Below, piece after piece: positions 9,982-19,064 of a DNA stretch of 28,727 nt (its first letter is position 1; every line of letters starts with the position of its first letter). Source of the DNA: Zygnema cylindricum (Eukaryota > Streptophyta > Zygnematophyceae > Zygnematales > Zygnemataceae); the NCBI GenBank assembly GCA_037447655.1, contig JBBHKE010002876.1, positions 1 through 28,727 on the forward strand, given 5' to 3'. Under the pieces are notes generated by a model. That model did not search any database and was not told the DNA's origin. It worked only from the letters and a program-made list of their open reading frames with translations. The translations under genes and the position numbers were made by a program.

Positions 9982-10920
9982 TGCAATTTTGTGTCCTCCA
10001 ATAGACTACAGAATTCAAGAAGCCTCTAGGTAGTTTTTAACTAACCCACTTTCAGCCATAACCACTGCTGCCCAAGAAGACAAATTGACAATCTGACTAC
10101 ACCCTTGTGTAGTCTGGACTCCGCTGAGTCCGTAGCAAAAAGAATCATTGAAAACGGCCAACCAGCCGATAAGTTATGAGGTGGCAAAGATGCCAATTTA
10201 TAGAAAACTCTCAAAGAGAGAGCTGACTGTCTACAAAAAAATGCTAAGTCCTACTTATCTCTCACAACCCTTTTTGTACAGCCTGTGTACGACAATGCCA
10301 TTGAGTGGACGTGTGTCCACATATTACTCGTCCATATGTTCTTCGGAATTCTCGCGACCAAATATTATCTCTCCATGTGGCGCCAGGTCATGCCACGTCC
10401 AAAAACGCCAAAGTGATCATTCCGGGATCTCGGCGGCGAAATGTGACGTTGGATAAAAACCGTCATTGAATGTTACCCGTCGAAACAAATGTCCGATTCA
10501 TTTGTTTCGTGCGGGATCACGTTCGCACTAAATATTAACTAGTTCTATGTCCCTTCATTCATATGTTTGTTAATCGGATGAAAGGTCATAATACAGTTTA
10601 AGTAATTATCACACCCTATGTACTTTAACGAACTCCTACAACAAACTGGTTAGAGGTGACGGGTACGCCGCGCTCTGCCGGTTGGAGGTTCGAGGCCTGC
10701 CGGACTCAACCTCTTTGGTGAGAGTGACTTATGTCACTCTTTAGTCCTGCCTATAAAGCTGAGGCAGCCATGGCTCCACCACTCTCTCTCTCCTTCAGTG
10801 ACTACAACAAGTATAGGGGATAGAGGAAAGAGGTGGAGGGAGACTGCTTCGCTTTTCTTTATTTTTTCTATTAAGCTATTCAGACCAAGAAAATACTCTA
10901 GAAATCTAGTGATTTCAACA
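9982..10920 (-). repeat. Element B 5' LTR
   Basis: On the minus strand it runs from TGTTGAAATCACTAG at 10920 to AAATTGCA at 9982, 939 bases. It aligns along its length with A's 3' LTR but lacks about 60 bases containing most of the GTAC hairpin and the ATTGG box (junction near 10280-10285), which explains the shorter length. It keeps the conserved hairpins at 10481-10509 and 10721-10740 and the tRNA-like patch at 10647-10698. Confidence 0.9.
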
Positions 10921-11070
10921 TAAAGTACTATTTATAGTGTACTATATATTTTCCACTTATCGCTGGAAAAGAATTTGTTGGTCTCGTAGCGATGTGTGTG
11001 GACCCCTTATCGTTCTTAATCGATATCTATCGGTATTGGTGTAATCGCGATAATTTTCTTGTCGATACAG
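10921..11070 (-). mobile_element. Half of a hAT-like MITE, cut by element B
   Basis: This segment is the reverse complement of the first 150 or so bases of the MITE at 17875: the blocks 'gtactat', 'gaatttgttgg', the TATCG-rich subterminal stretch and the terminal 'ttgtcgataca' follow in order. The terminal few bases (about 11067-11077) are decayed compared with the other copies. It begins at the base next to element B's LTR, so B probably inserted into it, with TAAAG (10921-10925) as the candidate target duplication. Confidence 0.75.
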
Positions 11071-11077
11071 AAAGACG

Positions 11078-11219
11078 ATGCGTAGCAAATCTCTTGGTCG
11101 CTTTCAAAATGTACAGGGCCGTTAAGTACTGTACTAATCAGATAAATTGTATGGCATTAAAATATGTTTTGGTATAAAAAGTTGGACAAAAAAAATATTT
11201 TTATAAGGACAAAAACGTA
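11078..11219. other. Short unassigned spacer
   Basis: AT-rich sequence between the MITE half and element C. Nothing is recognised in it. A short open frame at 10992-11177 spans the MITE boundary and is not credible as a gene. Confidence 0.4.
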
Positions 11220-11224
11220 CTGTT
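11220..11224. repeat. Left target-site duplication of element C
   Basis: CTGTT just before the 5' LTR corresponds to CCGTT (17865-17869) just after the 3' LTR, one mismatch in five. Five bases is the usual copia duplication length. The mismatch fits an aged insertion. Confidence 0.65.
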
Positions 11225-12293
11225 TATAGAAATTGATGGTTCTTTTAGTATTTTCTAGGTCTAAAATGAAATGCAAAAAGAAGTCGAGGCAGTCTGCCTC
11301 TTACTTCTCTCTCCAACTCCCACACTTGTCACAGTCACTGAGAAGTTGGAGAGGAAGCTAGAGCCATGGCTACCTAGGCAATCCAGAGGTTTACGAGAAA
11401 TAGATTAGTTGATTTACTGAGATATAAAGTTTATTTACTAAAAGGGGAGATGTCGAATCCAAGATTTGATCTTGGTACCTGTCGTCCGATAAAGCCGCCG
11501 TTAGCCGGTAGACTTATCCATTAAGTCTAGGACTAGAGTTACATGTTATAAGGTTTGTTAGTTATTTAAATGTTACCACGTAGGATAATTCATTTAACAG
11601 CAACTGTTTACGGGATACATAGATTCAGTAATGTAAAAGTACGGATTACAGTACGGATAAAAACGAGTACCGCGCATTTGTTTCTTTAAATGCAACAAAT
11701 ACCGCGCAAGTATTTATGACGGCTACGATTGAAATTTGCATTCAATTGGACGGCCGGGGAGAATGCCAAGATCACGGAAGAGAATCTCGGCAGTTTGTGG
11801 TCATCGCCAAATCGGATGACACGTGGCACAATTACATTTGATCGCGGCATCTCCGGGGATTACGGGACCGAATCCGTAAATGACATGTGTCGACATTTAG
11901 GCCATGTTGTACAATATTCGTACAGAAAGTACACCGGCAGCTGTACTTTTGTGTACGGCAGTGTAATATGATTGGTGCCGTGCATCAGTAGATAGAGTTT
12001 TAGAGAGAGATAGGACTTAGAAAAATTTGGTAGATAGGACCCTCTCTCCCAGAGAGCTTCTGTACAAAAGGTCAACTTTGACCCACCATAACTTACTGCT
12101 CAATGGAGCAAATTTAGAGATTCTTTTTGCTATCGACTCAGGGGAGTCTTGCCTTCACAAAGGTGAAAGTGGTCGGAATTTTTGTCAGTCAGGGTGCCAT
12201 TTATTCTTGCTGAAACACAAAGGGGTTAGGGTCATCCTAGAGGCTTCTTGCAAGCAGTCCATTCTGAGGATCTATGGAGGTCTCAGAGTTGCT
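11225..12293 (+). repeat. Element C 5' LTR
   Basis: It aligns with 16799-17864. The start reads TATAGAAATTG where the 3' copy reads TGTAGAAATTG, so the canonical TG has decayed to TA. The end reads TTGCT where the 3' copy reads TTGCA. The GTAC hairpin lies at 11920-11956, ATTGG at 11971-11975, and an ATG at 12274 opens the frame that runs through the primer binding site into gag. Confidence 0.92.
11676..11700. other. Conserved LTR hairpin, C 5' LTR copy
   Basis: ATTTGTT and AACAAAT arms flank a TTTAAA-containing loop, with further GCGC pairing outside. In the 3' LTR the arms are extended (ATTTGTTTC and GAAACAAAT). Equivalent hairpins with a different loop occur in the A and B LTRs. Confidence 0.55.
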
Positions 12294-13292
12294 AGTTATT
12301 GGCCCACCATCTACGGTACCCATCGTTAATAGAACTGGCTTCATATACTGGGAAAGTATGATGATAAGAGCTCTATGCGAGAAAAGGTTTTGGTGGAAAG
12401 TGAGTGGACGAGTGGGGCGTCCATCACGTCTTGGAATCCCTCCAGGGTTTGGAGGAAGCAGAATCACCATAAAAGCAGATCCATCTTCAACAGAGCAAAC
12501 AAGGAAGGGGAGGTGGTGGACAAAGGAAAGGAGAAGGAGACGACCACACCAATAACAATTGGTTCGGCATTCATGTCACCTATTTCAAGGAACGAGGATA
12601 ATGATACTGAAACCTGGGACTTCAACAATATGGCGGCAAAGCACTTCATCCTCCGCCATCTTACTCAAGGGCTTGCATGTCCTCATTTGCAGGTAGAAAG
12701 GGCATCCGATCTTTGGATGGCCCTTATAGAGATGTACCGAAATGGTACAATTCAGCAACAACAATTAGCTGATCAGAAAGTGAAGGAGTATGTATACAAA
12801 GGGGGGAAGATCTTCGATTTTTGCAATGAGCTTGCTACACCTTTAATGGAGCTAGAAAGTGCTGGAAAAGATTTTAGTGAAAAAGAAAAGGTTAACTATT
12901 TACTGATGAAGTTACCCGATGAGTTCGAGAACATAGTCAACCGTGTACAGGACTTGCAGGACTCAAGGTGGATATGGAACTCAGTGGTAGGAATGATTCT
13001 CGTTGGAAGAATACGATTGAGATCCGAAAGGGAGGAAAGAGTGGGTAGGCCTTGGCAGTTGGGACCGATTGGAGGAACAAGGATTCTCAGAGACCGGTCG
13101 GAAATTATCGAGGGGGGGAGCAGAAAATCAGACCGACAAGTTTGGACCAAGGGCTCCTAAGGGTTTATATCATTTCTGTAAGAAACCAGGGCACTATATG
13201 GCGGAGTGCACTAAGCTAACCGAGCTTTGGTTAAAGGAGGGGTAGACCGGTGGAACCCCGAGAGGAAAGAAAAAAGCCCTTGTGACACTGGT
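12274..13292 (+). pseudogene. gag: Element C gag, broken
   Basis: The frame from ATG 12274 (inside the LTR) reads MEVSELLVIGPP across the primer binding site, then GFIYWES and CEKRFWWKVSG. It shifts by one base near 12500 to the frame carrying NMAAKHFILRHLTQGLACPHL, LADQKVKEYVYKGGK and NYLLMKLPDEFENIVNRVQDL (to about 13000). Further shifts precede the zinc knuckle, first copy near 13165-13215. The knuckle reads YHFCKKPGHYMAEC, so its first cysteine has become tyrosine. A TAG follows at the KEG position. The last 157 bases (13136-13292) are tandemly repeated directly downstream. Confidence 0.85.
12294..12308 (+). other. Primer binding site of element C
   Basis: AGTTATTGGCCCACC directly follows the LTR end. 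It differs at two positions from GGTTATGGGCCCACC in B. The internal ATG has become ATT. It is the same half-tRNA initiator-Met type. Confidence 0.75.
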
Positions 13293-13449
13293 ACAAGTTT
13301 GGACCAAGGGCTCCTAAGGGTTTATATCATTTTTGTAAAAAACCAAGGCACTATATGGCGGAGTGCACTAAGCTAACCGAGCTTTGGATAAAGGAGGGGT
13401 AGACCGGTGGAACCCCGACAGGAAAGAAAAAGGCCTTTGTGACACTGGT
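13136..13449 (+). repeat. 157-bp tandem duplication over the gag zinc knuckle
   Basis: Positions 13136-13292 and 13293-13449 are near-identical direct copies, both starting ACAAGTTTGGACC and ending ACACTGGT. Both carry the cysteine-to-tyrosine change and the TAG stop, so these mutations preceded the duplication. Copy 2 alone has a glycine-to-arginine change in the knuckle. Because 157 is not a multiple of three, copy 1 is out of frame with pol, while copy 2 is in frame with it. Confidence 0.95.
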
Positions 13450-15180
13450 ACATGAGGTGGAATCCGAAGATGAGGACGATGAACTCCTATTGGATGAGGA
13501 GTTGGAAGCGACAAACGAGGTAGAAATTCCACGAAAGCAGAAATGTGCTTTCGGTGGATTGAAAGGTGAAGCAGGCTGGATTGTAGATTCACGTGCCTCC
13601 ATAAACATGTGGAAAGATAAACACTTGTTCACTAAGATAAGAAATATTTCCACCGTAGAAATAGAGTATGGGGATGGGAGGATAGTCAATACTACTCTTG
13701 TAGGATCGGTAGATCTGAAAGTGTTAGTAGAAGGAAAGACATTTATATTTACATTCTCCGATGTATTGTTTATTCTGGAGCTGAACAAAAACCTCATCTC
13801 TACGTCTGTATTAGATGATAAGGGTTTTGATACTAGCACTAGGAAAGGAGTCTTTACTGCTAGTTTTGAGGAGGAAGTCTATTTCACTGCTGAAAAAGGT
13901 AGCCAAGGGATGTTTAGGCTGATTCTAATCAATGAAAAGAAGAAACTTTATTATACTGGTGTTCATGATATAATGATGTGGCATAAGAGGCTCGGGCAAG
14001 TGAATCTAGAAAAGTTAAGAGAGATGAAAAAGATGGGAGTGGTGGAAAGGATTCAGTTCGCTGAGAGTGAGAATCTAAGTGATTGTAGTGGATGTGCTCA
14101 AGGTAAAGCACACAGATTACCTTTCCCAAAAACTGCCACCTATAAGGGAGAAAAGATTCTAGATTTAGTACACACAGATATTTCGGGGCCAGCCAGGATG
14201 CCATCACACGGGGGGAAGAGATTTATGATGACTATCACCGATGATTGAACTCGGTATTCCATGGTGTATATTTTGAAAAACAAGTCAGAAGCTCAGGATT
14301 GTTTTAGATAATATAAAGCATGGAGCGAAAAACTCCATGAAACTCCAATCAAGAGAGTAAGGAGTGACAATGGTGGAGAGTATACTTCTAACATGTTTGA
14401 GGATTTTATGGGGGAAGATGGAGTCCAACACCAAAAGACAGTTCCAGAAAACCCTGAACACAATGGGTTAGCTGAAAGATTAAATAGGACACTAAGTGAT
14501 AGTGCTACAAGTATGTTGTCGGATAACAAGATAGGAAAAAGGTTTTGGGCAGAAGCAATAAACTGTGCTAATTACCTCAAAAATAGAGTTCTTACTTCAC
14601 CTATAAAAGGTCAAACACCTTATAAGAGATGGACCGGCCGGAAACTAGACATATCTCACTTAAAGGTTTTTGGCAGTCAAGTATTCAGTCTAGATATAGA
14701 TCGGTCTAATTGGAAGCTAGATCCTAAAGGAAAACCCGGATATTTATTAGGATATGATGAGGATGTTAAAGGATATAGAGTTTATGATCTAAAATGGGAA
14801 GATATAATCTTAGTAAGGCATCTAGTAGTTATGGATGAAGGAAAGTCTATGGATCTCTTTAAGTATACAAAGTCAGTAAAAATCAGATTTGAGTCAGAAA
14901 AATTCTGATGACTTTGAGCTTTCTAACTATCCAGGTTTTAGAGAATATGACTTTCTTGCAGGTACAAATCAGACCGAAAAGGACTCGGCTGCGGAAACTC
15001 CAGTGACAACTCTACCCGAAGCAGAAGACGTGGTGGAAATTGATTCGGAATCAAGGGACAGAGGAGAAACCGAGATTGTTCGAAAATCCCAGGAGAACCA
15101 TCTATTTCGGCCACAAATTTTGAGGGGGGAAGGAGAAGAAGCAAAAGATTGCAATAAAAACAGGTTAATAACAAGGTAAC
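13450..15180 (+). pseudogene. pol: Element C protease-integrase region, broken
   Basis: One frame is open from about 13439 to 14245. It has an acidic leader, then the protease motif WIVDSRAS, where the catalytic DSGA glycine is arginine, and the integrase zinc domain MWHKRLGQ ... CSGCAQGK, where the second histidine has become glutamine. Stops at 14246 (TGA, arginine position) and 14309 (TAA, glutamate position) interrupt the catalytic core. From 14393 to 14905 the core and C-terminus are open: NGLAERLNRT, DNKIGKRFWAEA and YKRWTGRKLDISHLKVFG. A frameshift near 14900 moves the acidic linker to another frame (to 15177). Both zinc and protease damage are visible without relying on the frameshifts. 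Confidence 0.9.
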
Positions 15181-16785
15181 AAAACTATCTCATCAAGATG
15201 AACCTCAGATTTATGGAGAGGAAATGATTTGTCTAGAAAGGAAGCGGTGGAAGACAACCATCAATGAGGAGATGGCCTCAATTATGGCAGTCGATACTTG
15301 GGAGTTGGTGGAATGTCCACCTAACCGAAAACCAATCGGTTGTAAATGGGTTTTCAAATTAAAACTGAACCCAGATAACACCATTGAGCGTTATAAAGCC
15401 GATTATTGGCAAAAGGATTTACACAGAAAAAAGGAATCGACTACGAGGAAACCTTTGCCCCGGTCGTCAGATTTCCCTCTGTCCGCATACTTCTCAGTCT
15501 GGCAGCAGCGGAAGACATGAAGGTGCACGAGATGGACATCAAGACAACCTTTTTGCATGGAGAATTGGAAGAGGAGATCTTCATGCGACAACTCGAAGGA
15601 TTTGTGGAGGAAGGAGAGGAGAGTAAGGTATGCTGGTTGATTAAATCTCTTTATGGTTTGAAACAAGCGCCTCGACAATGGAATAAGAAGCTTGATGAGT
15701 TTCTTACCGGTCAGGGATATACCTTGATCAGCTCAGATCACTCAATCTATGTTTTTGAAGATGAGGAAGGTGTTATATTTATTGCAATTTATGTTGATGA
15801 TTTGCTTGTTTTAAGTAAATCAATGGAAAAAAATAATAAACTGAAAACCGATCTTAAGGGGAGATTTGAAATAAAGGATATCGGGGAGGGAAAATATATT
15901 TTGGGAATTCAAGTAGAAAGAGACTGAGAAAGAAAGATTATAAGATTGACTCAAAAGGAAGCAATAGGGAACATGTTGGAAAAATTTCAGATGGATAAAG
16001 CTAATAGTTGTACAACTCCAATGGAGTTAAAGAAGGGAAGTGACGGGAGTGAGGATAAAGGAGTCATAGTCTTAGACGAGGAATTAAGTTTTGAAGAACA
16101 GAAGTTCATGCAGACTATTCTTTACAGGCAAGTAGTGGGAAGCCTAATCTATTTTATGAATTATACCCGGCCGGATTTAGTTGCAGCTGTAGAAGTGCTG
16201 AGTATAAGTCTAAATGCTCCCACTAAGAAGGATTGGGAGGCAGCTAAGAGAGTCTTTAGATATTTGATAGGAAATAGGGATCTATGGTTGCATTTGGGTG
16301 GGGAGAATACTAACATCACTACTTGGAGTGATGCTAGATATGGTGATGCTCCGATAAGGAGATATACTTCTGGATATGTATTATATGTGGGTGATGGGGC
16401 TTGCTGTTGGAGTAGCAAACAACAAAAGGTTATTGCTCAGTCCACCATGGAGGCTGAGTATATGGCCTCTTGCTCTGCTGTAAAAGAATTGATGTGGGTC
16501 AAGTCTTTGCTTGGTGAGCTTGGTCACCTTAAGAGTGGTGTGCAGAAAATATTTTGTGATAATCAAGCAGCAATCGCTATTTTTGCCAGTCCTAAACATC
16601 ATTTTAAAGCCAAACACATAGACATCAGACTCAGCTTTGTTAGAGAGAAAGTAGAAAACAAAATAATCAGTTTAGAGTACCGACCATATAGTGAGATGGT
16701 AGCAGATATGATGACCAAACCTGTGCCTTCCCCTAAGCTAATTTTCTGCAAGGAGAAGTGTGGTCTGAAATTAAAGTTTGACTAG
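15181..16785 (+). pseudogene. pol: Element C reverse transcriptase-RNase H, nearly intact
   Basis: Best-preserved polymerase in the window. Open segments at 15224-15400, 15406-15924 and 15946-16782 together carry NEEMASIM, GCKWVFKLKLNPD, EETFAPVVRFPSVR, EMDIKTTFLHGELEEE, LIKSLYGLKQAPRQW, the catalytic IYVDDLLVLS box, RQVVGSLIYFMNYTRPD and RNase H (QSTMEAEYMAS, FCDNQAA, KHIDIRLSFVREK, VADMMTKPVPSPKL). The visible lesions are frame changes near 15200 and 15399 (apparent one-base deletion) and a TGA at 15925. Catalytic aspartates of RT and the RNase H glutamate are retained. The terminal TAG (16783-16785) overlaps the polypurine tract. Confidence 0.93.
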
Positions 16786-16798
16786 AAAATAAGGGGAG
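16784..16798 (+). other. Polypurine tract of element C
   Basis: AGAAAATAAGGGGAG immediately precedes the 3' LTR. It is identical to the tract of element A. Confidence 0.85.
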
Positions 16799-17864
16799 TG
16801 TAGAAATTGATGGTTCTTATAGTATTTTCTACGTCTAAAATGAAATACAGAAAGAAGCCGAGGCAGTCTGCCTCTAACTTCTCTCTCCAACTCTCACACT
16901 TGTTGCAGTAATTGAGAAGTTGGAGAGGAAGCTAGAGCCATGCCTACCTAGGCTATCCAGAGGTTTACGAGAAATAAGTTAGTTGATTTACGGATTGGTA
17001 GTTTATTTACTATAAGGGGAGATGTCGAATCCAAGATTTGATCCTGGTACTTGTCGTCCGATAAAGCCAGCGGTAGGCGGTAGACTTATCCATTAAGTCT
17101 AGGACTAGAGTTACATCCTATACGGTTTGTTAGTTATTTAAATGTTACCACGTAGGATAATTCATTTAACAGCAACTGTTTACGGGATACATAGATTCAG
17201 TTATTTAAAAGTACGGATTACAGTACGGATAGAAACGAGTACCGCGCATTTGTTTCTTTAAACGAAACAAATACCGCGCAAGTATTTATGACGGCTACGA
17301 TTGAAATTTGCATTCAATCAGACGGCTGGGGAGAATGCCGAGATCGCGGAAAAGAATCTCGGATGTTTGTGGCCATCGCCATATCGGATGACACGTGGCA
17401 CAATTACATTTGATCGCGGCATCTCCGAGGATTACGGGACCGAATCCGGATATGACACGTGTCGACATTTAGGCCATGTCGTACCATATTCGTAAAGAAA
17501 GTACACCGGCAGCTGTACTTTTGTGTGGGGCAGTGTAATATGATTGGTGTCCTACATAAGTAGATAGAGTTTTAGAGAGAGATAGGACTTAGAAAAATTT
17601 GGTAGATAGGACCCTCTCTCCCAGAGAGCTTCATACAAAAGGTCAACTTTGACCCTCCATAACTTACTGCTCAGGGGAGCAAATTCAGAGATTCTTTTTG
17701 CTATCCACTCAAGGGAGTCTTCCCTTCACAAAGGTGAAGGTGGTCAGAGTTTTTGTCTGTCATGGTGCCATTTATTCTTGTTGAAACAGAAAAGGGTCTG
17801 GGTTATCCTAGAGGCTTCTTGCAAGCTGTCCATTATGAGGATCTATGGAGGTCTCAGATTTGCA
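16799..17864 (+). repeat. Element C 3' LTR
   Basis: It begins TGTAGAAATTG and ends ATTTGCA, with canonical ends intact. It aligns with 11225-12293 with scattered substitutions. The GTAC hairpin at 17492-17528 is decayed at two places compared with the 5' copy; ATTGG is at 17543-17547. Confidence 0.93.
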
Positions 17865-17869
17865 CCGTT
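17865..17869. repeat. Right target-site duplication of element C
   Basis: CCGTT follows the terminal CA of the 3' LTR and corresponds to CTGTT at 11220-11224. Confidence 0.65.
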
Positions 17870-17874
17870 CAGCC

Positions 17875-18324
17875 TAGTGTTGTGTATCGGCACGAAATTT
17901 ACTGTGATAACAGCGATACCGATAGTTATCGGTTATCGAAAGGTGAAGGGCCTCGATATATCGCTCCGACGCCAACAAATTCCTTATCGGCGATAATTGG
18001 AGAAAGTATAGTACGCTATATGATAGTATTTTGTAATATAATGTATATATTTTTTACCGTGTATAGCGTGGCATGCACGTGTAACAACCTGCTCATAACG
18101 GGGGTTCAGTACGACGGAATAAACTGTACAATTGTTCGAAACGAACCGTACAATTATCGCCAATAATTATTGGCAGCGGTGTTATCGTGATGAAACACCG
18201 ATATTAGCGGTTTTTATCGGCGATAACACCGATTTCGATATATCGTGCCAATATATCGATTATTGGCAAGCCAGAAAAAGTTACATATCGATTATCGGCA
18301 AAACCTTGTCGATACACAACAATA
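17875..18324. mobile_element. hAT-like MITE, copy 1
   Basis: A 450-base non-coding element starting TAGTGTTGTGTATCGG and ending with the near inverted repeat GTCGATACACAACAATA. Subterminal regions are packed with TATCG/CGATA motifs in both orientations, which in hAT elements act as transposase binding repeats (family knowledge). The copy at 23412 has the same ends and an 8-bp target duplication. Here the flanks GTTCAGCC and CACCGTGA do not match, so the duplication is lost or the element was rearranged. It begins six bases after element C's target duplication. Confidence 0.72.
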
Positions 18325-18364
18325 CACCGTGAATCGTTATTAGTGTTAAAAAAAAATTATTCTC

Positions 18365-19064
18365 TTTAAACCATGGTTCAAAAGTAGGTTAAAGAAGGCC
18401 CCTACAATATGCATATTGTATGTAAAACATACAGTATGACCTTAAGACCCATATTGTATTGGTCGCAAAATGAAAAAAAATAGTAACAAGGTTGAGTTGC
18501 ACATCGATCGATAGAGAATTAAACGTCATGTCTAAATTTTGAAGAAAAATCAGACAAAAAAAAAATCTGTGAGTTTTGAGGTATTTTTCATTTAAACCGT
18601 CAGATTTGGACTATCGGACGGTCGCTGATCAAAGTAGCGATCTAAGAAGATCACATGAAAAGCCCATAACACACTTATGATAGGACTATCTGCCATATTA
18701 GCGTCTGCAATTTTGAAGGCCACACTAAATAAAGCCTCAAATTAACCAACTAGGCAGTATGGGACGATAAAAAAAAAATATTCCATTGCCAAAAATATGT
18801 AAAAAAGTTGCCCGTCCGCGTTTTGTTTTTTTTTCTGGGTTTTCTTTCCCGCTGAATGTCATCCTACGCCGTGTCAGTTCGCTAAAAATTTCGTCCGGCG
18901 GCGTGCGCTGTACTATGATCATACGTCAGATTCGGACGTTCGTACAAGAGTGTGCACAACGCACAGACATACAGTACGCCTACTCTACGCGAGTTTTGTG
19001 CCAAGTTTTGTGCGCCTACCAAAGGCCTACCATTAAAACGACTACTTTTGAACTATGCTTTAAA
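18365..19064. mobile_element. TIR element with TTTAAA ends, long copy
   Basis: It is bounded by TTTAAA at both ends. Inside it are inverted repeats of consensus CATAGTTCAAAAGTAGG: left copy at about 18371-18390, right copy complementary at about 19041-19057. Three internal blocks (about 18400-18470, 18595-18675 and 19010-19064) match the shorter element at 25514-25802 in reverse orientation. The intervening stretches, including about 340 bases at 18676-19010, are unique to this copy. There is no coding capacity. TTTAAA could be part of the inverted repeat or a target duplication around TTAA; the superfamily is undecided. Confidence 0.7.

Larger units (their letters stand above)
6228..10920 (-). 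mobile_element. Ty1/copia LTR retrotransposon B, degenerate and truncated in window
   Basis: This is the same subfamily as A, read on the minus strand: 5' LTR (10920 to 9982), primer binding site, gag, protease, integrase and part of RT. Homology to A's RNase H region continues to 6228, the first base after A's LTR. The rest of RNase H and the 3' LTR are therefore absent from the window. The clean break at an LTR terminus indicates that A inserted into B and that B's remainder lies left of the window. The other end stops at TGTTGAAAT (complement of 10912-10920), adjoining half of a MITE. B is heavily mutated, with frameshifts, stops and a damaged YVDD box. Confidence 0.92.
11225..17864 (+). 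mobile_element. Ty1/copia LTR retrotransposon C, full length but inactive
   Basis: This 6.64-kb element has both LTRs (1069 and 1066 bases), primer binding site, gag, protease, integrase, RT, RNase H and polypurine tract in copia order, flanked by an imperfect 5-bp duplication. Its proteins resemble those of A and B throughout, but its LTR sequence and many residues differ consistently, so it is a sister subfamily. The LTR pair is visibly more similar than A's pair, so the insertion is younger. Inactivating lesions include several frameshifts, a 157-bp tandem duplication in gag, stops at 14246, 14309 and 15925, a protease DSRA motif and a lost integrase histidine. Confidence 0.95.
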
